Part shown: positions 6,971 through 7,540 of the stretch, piece after piece | How the letters are laid out: each line of letters starts with the position of its first letter | Numbering within the stretch: the first letter of the stretch is position 1 | NCBI GenBank assembly: GCA_900545085.1 | Contig: UQXU01000088.1 | Coordinates: 1-7,540, forward strand | Direction of reading: 5' to 3' | DNA length: 7,540 bases | DNA from: an uncultured Eubacteriales bacterium | GTDB taxonomy: Bacteria > Bacillota > Clostridia > Christensenellales > Christensenellaceae | Notes under the pieces: generated by a model | Databases searched by the model: none | The model's input: the letters and a program-made list of their open reading frames with translations, nothing else | What the model was told of the DNA's origin: nothing | Program-made: the position numbers and the translations under genes

Positions 6971-7540
6971 CAGTCTATACCTCCCTGAGACATTTCCAGT
7001 GCGTTCATAACCGCTTTAGCCTTGTTTATGCACTCAATGTATTCCGTTTCCGGCACACTGTCCGCTACAATGCCTGCGCCCGAGCGTACAAAAACCTTTC
7101 CGTTTTTCTTAAACGCAATTCTTATTGCTATACAAACGTCCATATTTCCCGCGAAGTCAATATAGCCTATCGCGCCTCCGTATATTCCTCTGCGGCTCCC
7201 CTCCAGCTCGTTTATTATCTCGCAGGCGCGTATCTTAGGAGCGCCGGACAGCGTTCCCGCAGGGAGCACGGAGCCGATTGCGTCGAGAGCTGTTTTGTCA
7301 TCGTTTATCTCACCTGTAACGGTAGATCCGATGTGCATTACATGAGAAAATCGCTCTATCACCATGTACTTATCTACTTTTACAGTGCCGAATTTACTGA
7401 CCTTGCCTATGTCGTTTCTGCCTAAATCCACGAGCATGTTGTGCTCTGAGCGTTCTTTTGGATCGGCGAGAAGCTCTCTCTCCAGTCTTGCATCATCCTC
7501 GTCTGTCTTTCCGCGAGGGCGCGTGCCTGCCAGCGGGAAC
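6970..7540 (-). CDS. trpE: anthranilate synthase component I, C-terminal part (gene continues past the window)
   Basis: The frame is open from the window edge (first full codon at 7539-7537) to the TGA at 6972-6970, giving the last 189 residues of a protein normally near 450-500. It is the catalytic chorismate-binding domain: [55 protein letters not shown] and [11 protein letters not shown], whose acidic residues bind magnesium. TrpE converts chorismate and ammonia from TrpG to anthranilate. The family is shared with PabB and isochorismate synthases; neighbours trpG and trpD make TrpE the clear choice. The N-terminal tryptophan feedback site (LLES motif) is outside the window and cannot be checked. 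The internal ATG at 7437 is not the start: upstream codons encode conserved family sequence. Confidence 0.97.
   Translation of the reverse strand, partial: FPLAGTRPRGKTDEDDARLERELLADPKERSEHNMLVDLGRNDIGKVSKFGTVKVDKYMVIERFSHVMHIGSTVTGEINDDKTALDAIGSVLPAGTLSGAPKIRACEIINELEGSRRGIYGGAIGYIDFAGNMDVCIAIRIAFKKNGKVFVRSGAGIVADSVPETEYIECINKAKAVMNALEMSQGGID

Larger units (their letters stand above)
422..7540 (-). other. trp operon trpE-G-D-C-F-aroF-B-A-plsY-like
   Basis: Nine co-directional genes have junctions of 1-base overlap (trpE/G and trpG/D), 9-base gap (trpD/C), 4-base overlap (trpC/F), 1-base gap (trpF/aroF), 14-base gap (aroF/trpB), 8-base overlap (trpB/A) and 1-base gap (trpA/plsY-like). No internal terminator or promoter is apparent in these junctions. 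No intrinsic terminator is visible downstream of the last gene either; the convergent small gene lies there. The operon promoter and any leader control are upstream of trpE, beyond the window. Confidence 0.9.

Noticed and set aside
6970..7437. ATG at 7437 as the start of a short TrpE-like protein
   Set aside because: Codons from 7539 to 7438 in the same frame encode the conserved AGTRPRGKT region, so the gene simply continues beyond the window.
1..7540. Search for CRISPR repeats, tRNA/rRNA genes, insertion sequences, integrase or toxin-antitoxin pairs
   Set aside because: I saw no regularly spaced repeats, RNA gene signatures or mobile-element proteins. The only sign of mobility is the sequence junction near base 76.

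Overview
The window is a nearly complete tryptophan biosynthesis operon, read entirely on the minus strand, followed by a short region of different composition at the low-coordinate end. From high to low coordinates the operon runs trpE (3' part only), trpG, trpD, trpC, trpF, a DAHP synthase gene (aroF), trpB, trpA and a plsY-like membrane protein gene. Genes overlap or sit within 14 bases of each other, so this looks like one polycistronic, translationally coupled unit. Its promoter and any leader or attenuator lie beyond base 7540.

Together the genes commit carbon to the shikimate route (DAHP synthase) and then convert chorismate to tryptophan: TrpE/TrpG make anthranilate, TrpD adds the phosphoribosyl group from PRPP, TrpF isomerises, TrpC closes the indole ring, and TrpA/TrpB exchange the glycerol-phosphate side chain for serine. 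All trp enzymes are single-domain polypeptides with no trpGD or trpCF fusion. The last gene encodes a PlsY-fold membrane protein that, aligned by eye, lacks most residues reported as essential for PlsY activity.

Bases 1-432 differ from the rest. Bases 1-78 (minus) encode 26 residues of the PRPP-binding region of ribose-phosphate pyrophosphokinase, with no 5' part of that gene next to them. Then comes an AT-rich control region (about 23% GC over 81-150) with two copies of a 16-bp palindrome and a good sigma-70-type promoter. It drives a small plus-strand gene (148-432, about 36% GC) that converges on, and overlaps by 11 bases, the end of the operon.

The organism is probably an anaerobic Firmicute of the Clostridia type, or a relative. 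Supporting signs are the strong AGGAGG-type ribosome binding sites, the type I-beta (Thermotoga/Bacillus-like) DAHP synthase, the Trp[11 protein letters not shown] and SSMGVTGMR variants that I associate with clostridial TrpA, and a coding GC near 50-55% where sampled. This assignment is inference; there is no rRNA or other phylogenetic marker. I found no tRNA, rRNA, CRISPR array, transposase or integrase gene.
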